Source: Argopecten irradians (taxonomy: Eukaryota > Mollusca > Bivalvia > Pectinida > Pectinidae). Taken from it: 64,000 bases of DNA. The notes under the pieces were generated by a model, which was not told the origin of the DNA, ran no database searches, and saw nothing but the letters and a program-made list of their open reading frames with translations. Location: the NCBI RefSeq assembly GCF_041381155.1, contig NC_091134.1:10758755-10822754 (forward strand), given 5' to 3'. Shown here piece after piece: positions 12,165 to 23,542 of this stretch. A program made the position numbers and the translations under genes. Numbering within the stretch: the first letter of the stretch is position 1; the number at the start of each line of letters is the position of its first letter.

Positions 12165-12350
12165 CAGTGGCCTTATGGCTATATAAAATGAGGTGTCAAA
12201 TTACCACCACCTGTGTTACAAGTTCAAAACCTGCATTGGGAAGTTGCCTGCATGTACTAATAGTAGGTCGATGTTTTTTCTGATACTCTCGACTTTCCTT
12301 CGCCTCTCTTTCACCCCCTTAACCTGGAAGGTCCGTAAATGAATAAAAAT
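12165..12350 (+). repeat. Decayed tRNA-derived SINE-like element
   Basis: A box-A-like GCAGTGGCCTTATGGCTA and a box-B-like GTTCAAAACCTGC lie about 60 bases apart, followed by a segment resembling the common molluscan SINE body (TGATACTCTCGACTTTCC, then CCTGGAAGGTCCGTAAATG). Similarity to SINEs is from memory and inference; boundaries are approximate. Confidence 0.45.
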
Positions 12351-12800
12351 GAATACCTTTCCTATACTGCCTTCCTACACCTATTTTGTCAGAGGAAAGG
12401 CAAGGACCATATTTGGGATATTCATTTTAAGATCAAAGTTGTATGAATTTACAGTCCTTTGAATATGAAAATATTATTAGGATTGTTAATAAGAAATATC
12501 AATTGATAAAAACAAATAGTGATGAATATATCTTGTACCGATATATAAAAATATATCATTCTTCACACATGCAAAAACTATTAATGTTTTCTGTTATATT
12601 ACATGTATTTCAGACACTGAAGTAGACCGTGATTACAGAAAGACATATGCTGTTCACAAACAGACACAAAAAAACCAAAATGTGAATTATTTCAAAGTTA
12701 ATTTTAACAAAGAAGAATGAAATCAAATGAGTCAAATGAGGAAAATTAAAATTCATCAGTTATAAAATATTATTGTGTCTCCTCATATATAACTATAAAA

Positions 12801-12945
12801 AAGAGTTGTCTCCCTTGCGGGTAGGTATCCATTGTGATGTCATTATTTTGTGTGCGAGATTTTCTCTTAAAAGTATGATGTTATGCCTGCAAACAAACGA
12901 TATCACAACCAATACCTACCTGCTAGGGCAGATAACTCTGTAATT
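12801..12945. mobile_element. Palindromic MITE, copy A of a two-copy family
   Basis: AGAGTTGTCTCCC and TGCGGGTAGGTATCCATTG at the left pair with CAACCAATACCTACCTGCTA and AGATAACTCT at the right, leaving a short unpaired centre. The same family is at 54868-55053, and a half copy is at about 33689-33745. Confidence 0.7.
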
Positions 12946-13359
12946 TGCAAATACGGGATCATTAGTCAATATCTGTACTATAAAGTAATGACTGTGCTGT
13001 TATATTACAAAAATATATTTTAGTTAATGAGCATTTAGAGGATTATATGTAGATTGACATGCATGTTTTCCTGTTATTATGGTATTATTATATGTTTTAT
13101 CTATGAATGTATTTTAAAAAAAATTCAATAATAATAATTTATCTGAAATAAAATACACTATTATTTAGTTGTCACTTCTGTTATTTTTCAGAAATAAGAG
13201 CTATTCCAGTAAAACATCTTTCACAAACCCCTGGACGCCAGGTTTGCTTAGAGATTAAAACAACAATTGTTAAAGCAGTTTTTTTTTTATTCCTTTTAAG
13301 CCAGAAGTTACCAAAGATGATTTTAATAAAATAGCTCTTGTTAAGCACCACTTGATTTT

Positions 13360-13715
13360 TAGATGCTTCAAATCCCTTAAGTGAGACCCCTTCAAATCCC
13401 CCTAAGGATACCACTTCAAATCCACTGGTGTCCTCATTTACATATTTTAGACGTTTAAGATCCCCTTTGCGCGACCACTTTAATACCTCTTAGCTGGACC
13501 ACTGCAAACCCCCTTATATTAGTTGGGCTACTTCAAATCCCCTTATCGAAATCACTGGAAAACCCCGAAGCTGGACCACTGCAAATCCCCTTAAGTGACC
13601 CACTTCAAATCTCCTTAGCAGAACCACTTCAAATCCACTGGTAACCTCATTTAAATATTTTAAACACTTAAAATCCCCTTAAGTGACCCACTTCAAATCC
13701 ACTTAAACTACTGTT
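13360..13715. repeat. Degenerate short tandem repeat
   Basis: Irregular units of about 20-24 bases around CCACTTCAAATCCCCTTA recur roughly a dozen times, some of them separated by a longer block containing CTCATTTAAATATTTTA. Confidence 0.7.
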
Positions 13716-13798
13716 ATTACGCTTGCAGCATACATTTTACATTCTTAGGTACCTTGACCATAGGTCATAATGACCTATTGTGATAGTCTTTTGTCCGT

Positions 13799-14420
13799 TT
13801 TTTTTGTGAACACGATAACTTGAGTAAATATGTACCAACTTAATGAGTAAATGAGTTTGAAAATCAGTTTGATTTGACTGTAATTTACGGAGTTATTGCC
13901 CTTTGCACTAATAATTATAACTGGACTTTGTTTATACCATAACTTGAGGAAGTATGCACTGAGCTTAATGAAACTTTGTGTGTAGCTAACATTGGATAGA
14001 TATCGATCGTTATTTACAGAGTTATTGCCCTTTGCAATAACAATTAATGAACATTGTGAACACTATAACTTGAATATATATGCACAAAGTGTAATGAAAC
14101 GTTATGTGTAGACTAACATTAGAAAGATCTCATAGGAGTGTGAAAATCAGCTTGATTCGACTGTTAGTTACGGAGTTATCGCCCTTTGCACTAACAATTA
14201 TTACTGGATCTTGTTAACATGATAACTTGCGTAATGACCAACTTCGGAGAGATCTTCGACAAGTTCGACCACAATAAATATGCACAGATCTTAATGAAAC
14301 TTTAAATGTAGACTAACATTAGAAAGATCTCGGACGAGTTCGAAAATCAGCTTGATTCGACTGTAACTGACGGAGTTATTGCCCTTTGCAATCATAATTA
14401 TTGTTATTGGACTTTGTTTT
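13799..14420. repeat. Tandem array of about 130-200 bp units ('gataacttgag' family)
   Basis: Four diverged units starting near 13807, 13931, 14058 and 14214 share GATAACTTGAGTAAATATG, CTAACATTAGAAAGATCTC, CAGCTTGATTCGACTG and GGAGTTATTGCCCTTTGCA. This family is familiar from bivalve genomes (from memory); no coding function is apparent. Confidence 0.8.
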
Positions 14421-16910
14421 TTAATGGAATCTATCCATTTATTTCTTATTTTTTATTTGTTATACCTACTTAAATTATTTTTCTCTCTTTCTCAATAACT
14501 ATTGGCATATGTATAAAATTTGTCTCTTTCTAGAATCTAATAATTTCTTGCCAGTCACGGAAAAGTACATACATTTATGAAAAAAATTGTAATCGGCCAA
14601 TTTACTCCTTTCATTACAACGGTAATGGTATTGCTATTAGTACCAACTTGATCAGGAGCCTTTGTGTTTCAGTACTTTCAGTACTTTGATTATTACTTGG
14701 ATAGCAGCCAAGGTCTATATTGGTTACCAAATAGGGAACTGTGAGTGTGAACATCTACAGACAATGAATTCAGTGTCTATATTGAATCACCAATACAAAT
14801 GAACTTTGATTTTATTGTTATGTCATGACCACAATTTCTTATGTAGAACCAAATGCGATACAATTAAAAAAAGCAAAAAGCCATTTGGAATCCTTTTTTT
14901 GTGTCCTGCAAAGTTAACTATAACAACGATCCGAAAACAACCAAACAATATACTTTATTATGTTCATCAAATATTCTCTATCATAGAACACTAAATACTA
15001 GGGTTGTGGGCTATTGACGCATGCTTAAAAGAAACTATTCAATTATTTTATGTCATATAGAACAAAAAAGGTTAACATAAACAGAATGCCGCCAGCACTG
15101 TCTGTAGACCCCGGTAAATTGTCACACCATTGATATATATATATATATTCATCCTTGATCCACTCCTGGATCATGTCATAGCAATACTGAAGGATCTGTG
15201 TGCGGCAACAAATGAGACAGGTAGTTTGGTGCATATCAAAATGTAAAATAACTGTAAACGGTATGGCTTTGATTTGAAGTTGGGCGGCGTTTGTAAATCT
15301 TCAAAGGAAGCTTCTATTGGACATGTGATTGGTCCGTTTGTTTTCCTGGGCCCAGTTTCACGAACATTCCTTAAAAAGGGAAACGATACTCTAAATTTAA
15401 TAAATTAATTAAGATTTCAGGGAGGCTCCTTAAATATTTATTGACTTTCAAGTCCTGTAGACATACAATAATTTATCATATTCAAGTTCGTTCTGGACAT
15501 CTTTCATTTACCGAAACCACCTCATACACCGAATACCGCTATACGGTGTCACATTTATCATTGATTGTTTAAATAAAAAGTGTTATATATACAACCACAA
15601 TATTTCATCCGTGTTTACATTCAGCGACGTTGTCGTATTGTGGCTTACCTAGAAATTGTTTTAATGTTTGTTTATTGCAATCAATAATGCATTTTCCAAT
15701 AAAGCAATTACGGCTTTTCACTAAAAGTTATACAAATCGTATATATTTGTTATGATATTAATTTCCTTTACAAATGTATTTTGAGTAGCTTATTGATAGT
15801 CTGTATATATCATCTCTAAATAATTCATTAATTGAATGGCTCTGGTAATTGAAATAATAGGATATGTATGCATGGTTTATGATATATGACTATTAAAGTT
15901 TGAGACGTTAATACAGTACTATATATATATATATAGCACTGTTGATCAGAGTCAGAAGGTAACCAACTCGGTATTGAAGCCGGCTGTTCAGACAATATTC
16001 CTCATCAGTGGTCGGTGGGTATGATTAGAGCGGGGTATTAAGACACGTGATAGGTAAGATGTGCTGATTTTTGTTTTCCTTCCATGCATCCATCCATGTC
16101 AGGAGGTTTGTTTTTAATATTTAGTATTTCTGTAGATTACTCAGCTTTTATATATTTCATTAATCCTTCTACATACATTGTAGTTTAGAATAAGTTTTGT
16201 TTACATATGTATTCACATTTTAAAAACAGTTAGGAGCTATTTTCATTTACTCGTTTACAAAACTGTCATTCCTCATACAAAAATTCCGTATTACTATATA
16301 GGGAATCAGATGTAAGCAATTCCATTAAGACAAGACAATATGTTCACCGATTCTGCCACATGCAATCCATGGGAACGGTTTTTGGTATAATTTTTCCTAT
16401 TTTGTTTGTATTCTTTGTTAACCTCACCATAATTATGCTCGGTTTTAGTGGGTTTTTTTTTTACATTCGACTACAGTATTATTCCTATCTGCTATTTTAA
16501 AAAAATCAGTCAACAATAGGGTGACCAGGTCACTGAAAGGTCAATCTTAAATCTTTTATATATATATTTTTCTGTTAAGGCGTATTTAATACTTGACAAT
16601 TTAGAAGTACTGTTTCTCGAAGTTTTTCGTAGTTTTTTGCATAAAAATTTATCTCAGCCAGTGATTGCCTATGTGTTCCATGAAGTGGTTTCAGCTTTTT
16701 AATATTATAAATGAATTTTACTTGTTATGTTGAGGTCTTTAATACCCAATATCAAATCACCTAAACAGAAAAGAGATTTCTTGTTTTCAAGGTTTTTAAA
16801 CAGCTGTGAATCTTATTTAATGTTTCCTTCCATAGTGCATAACCATCTACAATATTTCTATGGAAGAGCCCTAGAGTGTTTACTTTTGTCTTTGGCCAGT
16901 TTATAGATCT
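14421..16910. other. Non-coding stretch with minor repeats
   Basis: No gene recognised. About 15255-15345 is a short element whose reverse-complement relative lies at about 40855-40930 (shared GGGCG, CTTCAAAGGAA and TGTGATTGGT blocks). Short TA runs occur near 15136 and 15920. Confidence 0.5.
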
Positions 16911-16911
16911 G

Positions 16912-17028
16912 GCGTGTATTTCCATCTACCAAGGTACATAGATGACGGGGGCGTGTATTTCCATCTACCAAGGTACATAGATGACGGGGGCGTGTATTTC
17001 CATCTACCAAGGTGCATAGATGACGGGT
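16912..17028. repeat. Three 39-bp tandem units
   Basis: Three nearly identical copies of a unit starting GCGTGTATTTCCATCTACC. The repeat number is divisible by three, so the reading frame stays open, but nothing suggests that it is coding. Confidence 0.9.
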
Positions 17029-17061
17029 TTTTTTTCGAAGTTGACTTTAGATCCAGATATT

Positions 17062-18168
17062 TTAAAGGGACAATTCAATCTAAGAGAACATTAAAATTTG
17101 TACATATATCGGAAAAAACCCAGCTCTAATGGAAATTAGATCAGTCGGTTTTTCTGTGATATGCTAGAAAAGCCCATGGTGGTGAAATGCGTTTGAAACT
17201 TTCAAACTCGCTCGCTGTCCGCCATTACACATTGTGGTCGAACATCTTGAATGCCGAACCATGTCCCTTGCTCGTAGAGTAATGCAACATTTGTCTAGAA
17301 CCACTCAAATCGCTCTGACAGTAAAGGTTTAACCTTATAAGGTAAATTGCCTGCTATAAACTCGGTTTTAGGGGGGGCGACACCTCAGCTGGGTTAAGCA
17401 GTCATTATGTTTAAAACGTACGTGACTTTGGCTCGGGTATGGGTACAGAGTACATATTGTACCTGCTTAATCGTATTGATTTTTTGTTTTGTTTGATTAA
17501 TTAACGTCCCATTAACAGCCAGGGTCATGTAAGGACGGCCTCCCATGTATGCTGTGTGTTGCGTGTATGTTGTGCGAGGTGAGAGTTTTGGGAGACTGCG
17601 GTATATTCATGTTGTGTCTTCTTGTATAGTGGAACTGTTGCCCTTTTTATAGTGCTATGTCACTGAAGCATGCCGCCGAAGACACCAAGCAACACACCCC
17701 ACCCGGTCACATTATACTGACAACGGGCGAACCAGTCGTCCCACTCCCTGTATGCCGAGCGATAAGCAGGAGCAGAAACTACCACTTTTATAGACTTTGG
17801 TGTGTCTCGGCCAGGGGACAGAACCCAGAGCCTTCCTCACAGGGGTGAACGCTCAACTCAAGGCCAAAAGTGAGGCGGTGCCAAGGGAGGCATTAGGAAA
17901 GATAAAGTCAGTTAGGAAGAAGAAAAAAGATAAGATCCTAAATTTAGTCGCCTTTTACGATCATGCAATAGGGGCAGCAGGTATAATTCTAACGCCCTAC
18001 CCAACGATTTGTAATTACAACGGTATCATCTGAAATACTTAACAATAACATGGAATTTGTCAATATATTGTGTTAAATGTTTCATAAGAAATGTAGATCA
18101 ATATATTTATGCCATATTTTGCTTCTTGGTTATGTAAAAGAATTAGCCTGAGTGAATTGTCCCTTTAA
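17062..18168. mobile_element. TTAA-ended MITE split by a SINE-like insertion
   Basis: The ends are a perfect 16-bp inverted pair, TTAAAGGGACAATTCA and TGAATTGTCCCTTTAA, with TTAA at each edge. The non-coding interior is interrupted at about 17494-18003 by a copy of the 0.5 kb repeat that also occurs at 18966-19497. Without the insertion the element would be about 600 bp. Confidence 0.75.
17494..18003 (-). mobile_element. 0.5-kb SINE-like element, copy 1
   Basis: About 96% alike to 18966-19497. Read on the minus strand, it starts GGTAGGGCGTTAGAATT, contains a box-B-like GGGTTCTGTCCCCTGGCC and ends with the block ACATGACCCTGGCTGTTAAT followed by an AAAC-type tail. The box-B-like motif and the tail suggest a short retroposed element; no protein is encoded. 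Confidence 0.7.
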
Positions 18169-18477
18169 TATACATATTTATAACTTTAAAAGACTCAGTA
18201 ATTGAAGGTTCATGTTTTAATAATAATTGCATATCGTCATAAAACATATTTTTCTTCGATTTTATTTTTCCACATCTTCAAATTGTAGTAAAATACGCAA
18301 TAACGTCCTGCACTACATTTTACATGTTGAATATATTATAATCATTATGGAATACATATAAGATTTATTGACGGAGGAAAAAGAACGCAATTTAAGATCA
18401 TACCGAAGATTTCACCAAATGTAAAATTCACATACCTTCGTCTATTCTTCACAAGATTTTTTTTTTATATTATACAA

Positions 18478-18612
18478 ATATAGCATTTTGATGAGGTCGA
18501 TACATGGTTATATTGACCAAAGAAAAAATATTGACCGAGGACGTAGTCCGAGGTCGATATTTTTTCTGTGGTCGATATAACCATGTATTGACAGAAATCA
18601 AAATGCTATAAT
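18478..18612. mobile_element. Foldback (hairpin) element
   Basis: Imperfect arms of about 60 bases: TATAGCATTTTGAT, GATACATGGTTATATTGACC and AATATTGACC pair with GGTCGATATT, GGTCGATATAACCATGTATT and ATCAAAATGCTATA around a short centre, GAGGACGTAGTCCGAG. No coding content. Confidence 0.85.
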
Positions 18613-18965
18613 TGTTTTATTATTTTTCTGGATTTTTTACATTTTGAAATGAGTGTGAAACTAAATAAGCACGCATTGTAAATTCTGCTTCGTTAAGACA
18701 GTTACAATTTTATAATTTTGTAACAAGTTTAGTTTAAAAAACCATATGAAAACAGTATCAATTGATGCACTTCACGCTTTTATTACATGCACTCGGTGCA
18801 TGCGTGCTTGTAAATTGCATACATGTACATGTACTCCATTATACCTGTAGCTCCATGTCGGGCACAGTCAGTTAAATGTATAGTTTGTTCTCCGTTGAAA
18901 TAATCCACTTCGACTCCAAACATACATTAAAAGATTGTGATTGACATGAAGATAATTCTCTTATG

Positions 18966-19497
18966 CTTAGTTTGTTTGTTTGTTTGTTTGATTTATTAAC
19001 GTCCTATTAACAGCTATGGTCATGTAAGGACGGCCTCCCATGTATGCGGTGTGTTGCGTGTATGTTGTGCGAGGTGAGTGTACTGGGAGACTGCGGTATG
19101 TTCGTGTTGTGTCTTCTTGTTTAGTGGAACTGTTGCCCTGTTTATAGTGCTATATCACTGATGCATGCCGCCGAAGATACCGAGCAACACACCCCACCCG
19201 GTCACATTATACTGACAACGGGCGAACCAGTCGTCCCACTCCATGTATGCTGAACGCTAAGCAGGAGCAGAAACTACCACTTTTATAGACTTTGGTGTGT
19301 CTCGGCCAGGGGACAGAACCCAGAGCCTTCCTCACAGGGGCGAACGCTCAAATCAAGGCCAAAAGTGAGGCGGTGCCAAGGGAGGCATTAGGAAAGATAA
19401 AGTCAGTTAGGAAGAAGAGAAAAGATAAGATCCTAAATTTAGTCGCCTTTTAAGATCATGCAATAGGGGCAGCAGGTACAATTCTAACGCCCTACCT
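18966..19497 (-). mobile_element. 0.5-kb SINE-like element, copy 2
   Basis: Same family and orientation as 17494-18003. Here the tail is a clean (TTTG)4 on the plus strand, that is (CAAA)n at the 3' end of the minus-strand element, which supports target-primed insertion. Confidence 0.75.
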
Positions 19498-19738
19498 GCA
19501 GGGCCATTATGCTTAGTACTCCATTCCGTAAAATAAAAATCGTATACATACAGTAGGATTAGCCTAGGCCTACTAATGTTGTAACTAGCCCAGGTGGAAT
19601 TTAAAAAATAAACATCAAATGTAATCACTATCCAATAGCTCCAGATGCTTAATGAATGTTATTCGATTATTTCCTACTATCCTACCGTGTTTATGTTGAA
19701 AATTTAAAAGTTTAAATTGTAGTCATCAGCTGGAAGTC

Positions 19739-20278
19739 TAGACTGGTTCCCTTCCCTTAGTTCTCTACTCTCCGCCAGGCTGCGCTCCGCTCACTAGGGA
19801 CCGGTAGCGGGTAACCATGATGATTTTTATTTGATTGGTCAATCTACATATCCGGTTCGCTGGTATCACTTTTTTTAGACGTGGGAAACCCCTTTACGCA
19901 CGAAGCGACGGATCTTATAAACTGGTTCCCGCCTCAGTTACCTCCCTTGCGTACGCTTCACTGAGGACCGGTAGCGAGTAGCCATCTTGAGTGAGAATCT
20001 TGAAGACTAAATAATTTATTTGAACGATATATAAACAAAATTAAAAAAGATCTTAAGTTTTGAAATCATTTCGTGCTAACAGAGTTTAGTGTGTTCATAG
20101 GAACGACGTTAATGACGGTATTTTCTCCTAACGGAAGTAGCCGTCTCCATGATGACATATCATGCGCAGAAATGATGCTCACTACTCTGGAGTTGGAATT
20201 CTCACTCAAGATGGCTACTCGCTACCGGTCCTCAGTGAAGCGTACGCAAGGGAGGTAACTGAGGCGGGAACAAGTCTA
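19739..20278. mobile_element. Foldback element with 9-bp target duplication
   Basis: CTGGAAGTC stands directly outside both ends (19730-19738 and 20279-20287). Near-identical 80-90 bp arms lie at about 19918-20004 and 20188-20275 (CCTCCCTTGCGTACGCTTCA against its complement). A diverged third arm-like block at 19741-19830 shares ACTGGTTCCC and GACCGGTAGCG. A 9-bp duplication and long arms fit a MULE or foldback type; no transposase is present. Confidence 0.8.
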
Positions 20279-21098
20279 CTGGAAGTCATCTTTGATAGAA
20301 ACCGAAACAATCAACGTCGTCTGTCACATTTTGTGGTTACGCTTCAAACTCGGGTCATCAAAGCGTTTGTTTCAAAGCGCCAGGAACACGAAGCGTTTTG
20401 GTAACGTAGATGATAACGTTATCTAAAAATAACCGTGCAATATACTTTTTCTATAAACTACTTCCGGAAAAATCGTGCAATATAGTTTTTTATCGGTGAT
20501 CATGTGGCGTGTTTTTGACCAATGAGAAGTGACAAAAAATCCAGAAAAATAATAAATATATATAAAATTTCACTCCAGACGAAAAACAATAGCATGGAAA
20601 ATGTTCTTATCAGCTTTAAATATTGTGTATTGTTTGCCATCTTTTTGCTTCTGATTTTGATGGTCAGAACGTCAGAACGTACTGACAAACATATCTCTGG
20701 CGAATTTGCATTGAATCCCATCATTGTGAAGCTAGGTGTTCCGGAGCGACTGAAATGTACAACAGTAGCAGTGTACTCAGCATATTTACATGGAACACAT
20801 CGAACAGGTCAAACGCCAGTCTTGAAGCACAATTTAATCTAGGTTACCAGTGCTTAGCTTTTGACGCTGTATGTACAAAATACATAACTCGGAGCAAGTA
20901 AAATATCAACGTGATTGAAATGATTGAAATTAATTTATAGAACAAAAGTATTACATAATTAATTTTGATCATTCTATTATCTAGTAATTTCTTTATTTTT
21001 GTGTTTCTTTAGTTTGCTTCTGAATGGTCTTTCTGTGAGTAAAATTTCTATGGGTCTACCATAACCGCCAGTGTCTGTCTTCTGAATACAGATGAACA
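20279..21098. other. Non-coding, upstream of the right lectin copy
   Basis: Contains an open frame of about 100 codons at 20522-20842 without recognisable motifs, and a segment near 20655 (TTTGATGGTCAGAACGTCAG) resembling the MITE family of 6189-6531. No clear TATA box. Confidence 0.4.
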
Positions 21099-23380
21099 AT
21101 GAGGACTACTACATTTGCTGGTCTGATGCTGTTTTTATTTACACAGATATCAACAGGTGAGATATATAATCATCTAAATATGTGTATACCTTCGGCCGGA
21201 TCGTTACACATATTTTGATCGATATATCTGTCCCATTATTTTTAGACTACACACTCTAACGACACATTGAAGCAAAAGTATGTTTTATAAGCGTGATCCC
21301 TGCATCATTCAAATTGCAGTCGAGTCCTTCAAGTTCCATGTCAATATCCTAAGCATGCGTGCGTATTTTGATATAACTGTATTCTGATAAAAGACTTCCA
21401 AAATATCCATGGTATCAATTATGAGAAAAATTCTTATCTCACTTTTGCGTCCGTATTCATTCATTTTACTAAGCGTGTTTTTAGATAGAGTTTGACATGC
21501 AATTATTCTATCTTGAATGTACTTTGATTTTGAAGCTGTGTGCTTAAACATCAATAAGATCTGGGAGGAAGATATAACGGAAGCGAACCTTATCTATACG
21601 AATGGTGTTGTCTTTATTAAACAACTACCAAATGCTATTAAATGTGCACGAGCCTGCCAAAGACATTATGTGCCGTGTTTTAGACTATTCCTACACGACA
21701 ACGACAGAAGAGTGCCGAGGGTACGATGGACTGTCACATGACTTTATCAGCCAATCAGACACTCAGATGTGGAAAAGTAAGTATTTACAAAACATCGCAA
21801 ACAATATTAGGGGAAAATCTAGCTATTAAAAACAAACAAATCTCATAAACTATTGGACTAGCTACATATTATTTGCTTACTGCTGCTTTAATGGGGCTTA
21901 TTCATCTTTATTTTCACTTTGCGTTTTTTCGTTGTTACAGAGACTTGTCGTTTGTCTGGGTATACGTACGACCCCGCTTTCCGTGTGTGTATCCGTCTGT
22001 ACCCCATTGCTCAGACCTGGTTCCAGGCTTTAGAAGCGTGTTATGCAGACGCGGCTCATCTCCTCATAGTGGACACGGTTGATAAAGTTCGGGCAACGGT
22101 CACAGGGCTTCACAAGAATATATTCGCCGGTTAGTAACAGAGACATGTCTCATTGCCCGTGCAACCGGAGAGAAACAAAAAAACAATATGTCAGAACATA
22201 AACCCCGTGTAACAGCTTTTGCTTTATTTTACGGTGAATATACTGCGGAAACAAAGTTTTATCACCTATCATTAACTCCCAACTTTTCAATGGCACAAAA
22301 GTTAAAGTGACCAGTCGGGCAAGGATGGCTAAAGTCGGTAAAAATGGTGTGAATGTATCCAGTATAATTTCTTATGAAATAGAAAAATAAAATCTCTCGT
22401 CAAAATCTGTCTGCGTACAAAGAAATTTATTTAAACTATAGCAATCCTAAAACGTCCTCCCGGCTTTCATGTCCGTGGTTACATTTCCATGCAGCCTCGC
22501 TTTCAATGCTTTCAACTTTCTTTACTTTAATGGTCAGAACTGAGAAACGTAAGCAGAACTTGACCGTCGTATTAGTATGTGAGAACTTTTGGAAGGCCAA
22601 TGAACGCATTGAGACTGATTTTCTTTGCCCGACTCTTCACTTTAAGATGTTTGGTCCTGCGAAAGTTTTTCGACCATATTGGATTGATTTTTTTATCATT
22701 TATTTTTTCTTAGATCTAGTAGGATAATTACCTATGACAAAAACATTTTGGGCTAACTGAATTCAAAATGGCTGCTTAGCTTTCATCTTAGATTTTAGAC
22801 AAAATAGTTTATACAATACAGATTGCGGAAGTGTCCGACAGTACCCTGAGCTTAACTCGATTTGCCCTCTTCTACTTCCAGAATATAACTTCCGTTCACT
22901 CGGTTGTAGCTCTTCTAATTCTGGAAGCTCTTCCGTCTAAAGGCGGGAAGATCTTCCGAGAAGACTTCTCTTCTTAAGAAGAGCGTAAATCGATGAATTG
23001 AGTTCAGGTTGGTCCTTCAGGGAGTCATTTAGCGTTGCCAATCCTGACTCGTTCGTTTTATTTGTAGAAATACTCGTTACAAACATGCACCTACCGTAAT
23101 CGAGTCTGCTTACTATTACAATGTGAAGGTCTAATATATTATGGCGTTATTTGTTTTTGATCCAGAAACTCATAAATGGTGGTTAGGAGGCTATGACAAT
23201 GAAAACGGAACCAAATGGCTCAACAATGAGAACATTGACATACCTAGTGCTATCTGGTACCATCCTGCACAGCCGGACTGCGACTCAGAACAATGTATAA
23301 ACTTGTACCTCCATCCTCTTGGGATAAATGACCAACAATGCTTAGATCTCATGTTCTACGCATGTCAGGAACGGAAATAA
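21099..23380 (+). CDS. PAN + C-type lectin gene, right copy (with signal exon)
   Basis: Exons: 21099-21156 (signal peptide MRTTTFAGLMLFLFTQIST, donor G|GTGAG), 21536-21776 (PAN), 21941-22129 (CTLD N half) and 23166-23380 (CTLD C half, TAA); AATAAA at 23626. All introns are phase 1. The intended product is about 233 residues: signal, PAN/apple-like module, one CTLD with QPD and IND in place of WND, so a secreted lectin. Compared with the left arm, the PAN exon has one extra T in a T-run near 21677 (four instead of three), which shifts the frame after HYVPC; exon length 241 instead of 240. This is either a true loss of function or a homopolymer error. The gene runs divergently from its left-arm twin; the signal exon lies just outside the repeated arm. 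Confidence 0.78.
22302..22645. mobile_element. TTAA-flanked MITE, copy C
   Basis: Mirror image of copy A, in intron 3 of the right lectin gene. It shows that the insertion happened before the arms were duplicated. Confidence 0.8.
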
Positions 23381-23404
23381 AATGTCATGTTTGCCATCCA
23401 GAAT

Positions 23405-23542
23405 CACAGGGACTTGTAACGTAGGTTGTGAGAAAGTCTGCTGTGTATACATGTGTACTATATACTATATAAAAGGACATAGTATATAGTACACATGTAT
23501 ACACAGCAGACTTTCTCACAACCTACGTTACAAGTCCCTGTG
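23405..23542. mobile_element. 138-bp palindromic MITE, right-arm copy
   Basis: Perfect 64-bp arms, 10-base loop, and TCCAGAAT on both sides. It starts 24 bases after the lectin stop codon and before the AATAAA at 23626, so it should be transcribed in the 3' UTR and fold into a long double-stranded stem. Confidence 0.87.

Noticed and set aside
12165-12240. A tRNA gene
   Set aside because: Box-A and box-B-like motifs exist, but no acceptor-stem pairing or cloverleaf could be drawn; it fits a tRNA-derived SINE better.
17657-18033. Two overlapping open frames with protein-like composition
   Set aside because: They lie inside the 0.5-kb SINE-like repeat and are not kept open in its sister copy.
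20522-20842. 106-codon open frame upstream of the right lectin gene
   Set aside because: No motif or splice support, and part resembles a MITE family.
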